A stretch of 6,349 bases of DNA from Verrucomicrobiota bacterium. GTDB lineage: Bacteria; Verrucomicrobiota; Verrucomicrobiia; Limisphaerales; AV2. Location of the stretch: positions 1 to 6,349 of the forward strand of contig QHPA01000368.1 of NCBI GenBank assembly GCA_003218935.1, written 5' to 3'. Positions 5,987-6,349 of this stretch are shown here, piece by piece (positions within the stretch are counted from its first letter, which is position 1; each line of letters starts with the position of its first letter). The notes below the pieces were generated by a model that saw only the letters and a program-made list of their open reading frames with translations, had not been told where the DNA came from and ran no database searches. The position numbers and the translations under genes were made by a program.

Positions 5987-6125
5987 CCAGGCCGCCGTGC
6001 GTGTGGACCCAGGAATGAATCATCCGCGGCCCGATGTGCTCGCAGAGCATGGCCACCGTGGCGATGCGCAGCGCATTGCGGAGAATGCCAAGAGGAATGG
6101 CTGCACAGAAATCCTGGTAAATTGC
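5904..6125 (-). pseudogene. C-terminal fragment of an exosortase gene
   Basis: A 73-codon open stretch begins directly after, and in the same frame as, the stop of paralogue 4 and ends in a TGA that overlaps the ATG of paralogue 3. It contains IPLGILRNALRIATVAM (residues 10-26) and WVHTHGGLVFFALSLVPLL (39-57), matching the conserved Arg region (N-x-x-R-I) and His region (H-x-x-G-x-x-x-F) of the exosortase/archaeosortase family, plus a final hydrophobic helix and a charged end EKQKGEL. The N-terminal helices and the catalytic Cys segment are missing, and no start codon fits an intact enzyme, so it is a gene remnant. Exosortases are the membrane transpeptidases that process PEP-CTERM proteins such as the neighbours, which makes the context telling. 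Family assignment rests on the two motifs and membrane topology. Confidence 0.82.
5912..5917 (-). promoter_or_regulatory. Ribosome binding site of paralogue 3
   Basis: AAGGAG with a 4-base spacer before the ATG at 5907. It is embedded in the last codons (KGE) of the exosortase-like fragment, the usual arrangement of two overlapping genes in an operon. Confidence 0.8.
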
Positions 6126-6349
6126 TCATTTGCGCCTCCGGATCACCAACCCTAAGGGAACTACCCAAAGCCACCATGCAGAGGGTTCAGGGACGGAGAG
6201 GGAAGGCCCCCAAGCATGGTCGACGTCGATGATCTCTACACCAGCCGTGCCGATTGGCACTCTTTGGCCTTCACTGTTTTGCCGTAAAGGCGGTTGGTAT
6301 TTGAGGTCAAATGAGTACTGTCCAACGTTCAAAGTGAACTGTTCAGTCG
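6126..6349 (-). CDS. Exported PEP-CTERM protein, paralogue 4, 5' part outside window
   Basis: The C-terminal 73 residues or so of a fourth family member; the frame is open to the right edge. A TTG near 6332 is an internal Leu codon, not a start. Visible: TLNVGQYSFDLKYQPP, aligning with the G-x-H-x-FDL-x-Y strand region of paralogues 2 and 3; GVEIIDVDHAWGP, matching the DxDHxWGP motif; then SVPEPSAWW, a hydrophobic helix and RRRK at the end. This copy has the canonical PEP motif, whereas the other three have PES. It is probably the first of the four in the transcript or follows further copies beyond the window. Confidence 0.88.
   Translation of the reverse strand, partial: TEQFTLNVGQYSFDLKYQPPLRQNSEGQRVPIGTAGVEIIDVDHAWGPSLSVPEPSAWWLWVVPLGLVIRRRK

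Noticed and set aside
5910..6125. Intact short exosortase-like protein gene
   Set aside because: No suitable start, and it lacks the N-terminal helices and catalytic Cys region, so I treated it as a remnant.
5837..6232. A + strand open frame of 131 codons across the paralogue 3-4 junction
   Set aside because: Antisense to the exosortase-like fragment and the ends of two well-supported genes; its similarity to other + strand frames in the array only reflects the duplicated block.

Overview
This 6.3-kb window looks like chromosomal DNA of a bacterium with an exosortase/PEP-CTERM protein-sorting system. Verrucomicrobiota is my best guess. The basis is a run of short secreted proteins ending in VPEP/VPES, a hydrophobic helix and RRK, GC-rich housekeeping genes, and a short GTTCAAA tandem repeat between genes. 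This assignment is inference; Planctomycetota and other PEP-CTERM-rich phyla are not excluded.

Left half (1-3770, visibly GC-rich): the 3' part of a comEC-type DNA-uptake channel gene on the + strand, open through the left edge. It converges on ffh (SRP54, - strand) across a 49-bp gap that holds a small inverted repeat. The ffh start faces a tRNA-Tyr gene (+ strand, encoded CCA) across about 150 bp that contain four exact GTTCAAA units. The ffh frame is intact and has nearly every family motif, but it lacks the roughly 24 residues that carry the G1/P-loop (GxxGxGKT). The deletion is clean and in frame. The ComEC metallo-beta-lactamase-like domain has lost several canonical metal ligands.

Right half (3770-6349, visibly lower GC): four tandem paralogous genes on the - strand, the last cut by the right edge. 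Each complete one encodes a roughly 200-residue exported protein: an almost invariant signal peptide start (MKTTLLLTAL), a PA14-like beta-rich body, and a C-terminal PEP-CTERM-like anchor. Three copies of a 110-bp block spanning each spacer and signal-peptide start are nearly identical, while the mature proteins have diverged strongly.

The spacers are not neutral. In the spacer between the fourth and third paralogues, a 73-residue open stretch reads as the C-terminal end of an exosortase, with the conserved Arg and His regions but without the catalytic Cys part, and its stop overlaps the next ATG as ATGA. The other two spacers keep only the last 28 codons of that tail with the same ATGA overlap. 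The simplest reading is that an ancestral exosortase-to-substrate gene pair was duplicated repeatedly, each time carrying along the 3' end of the exosortase gene. This predicts an intact exosortase gene just beyond the right edge of the window or elsewhere in the genome.
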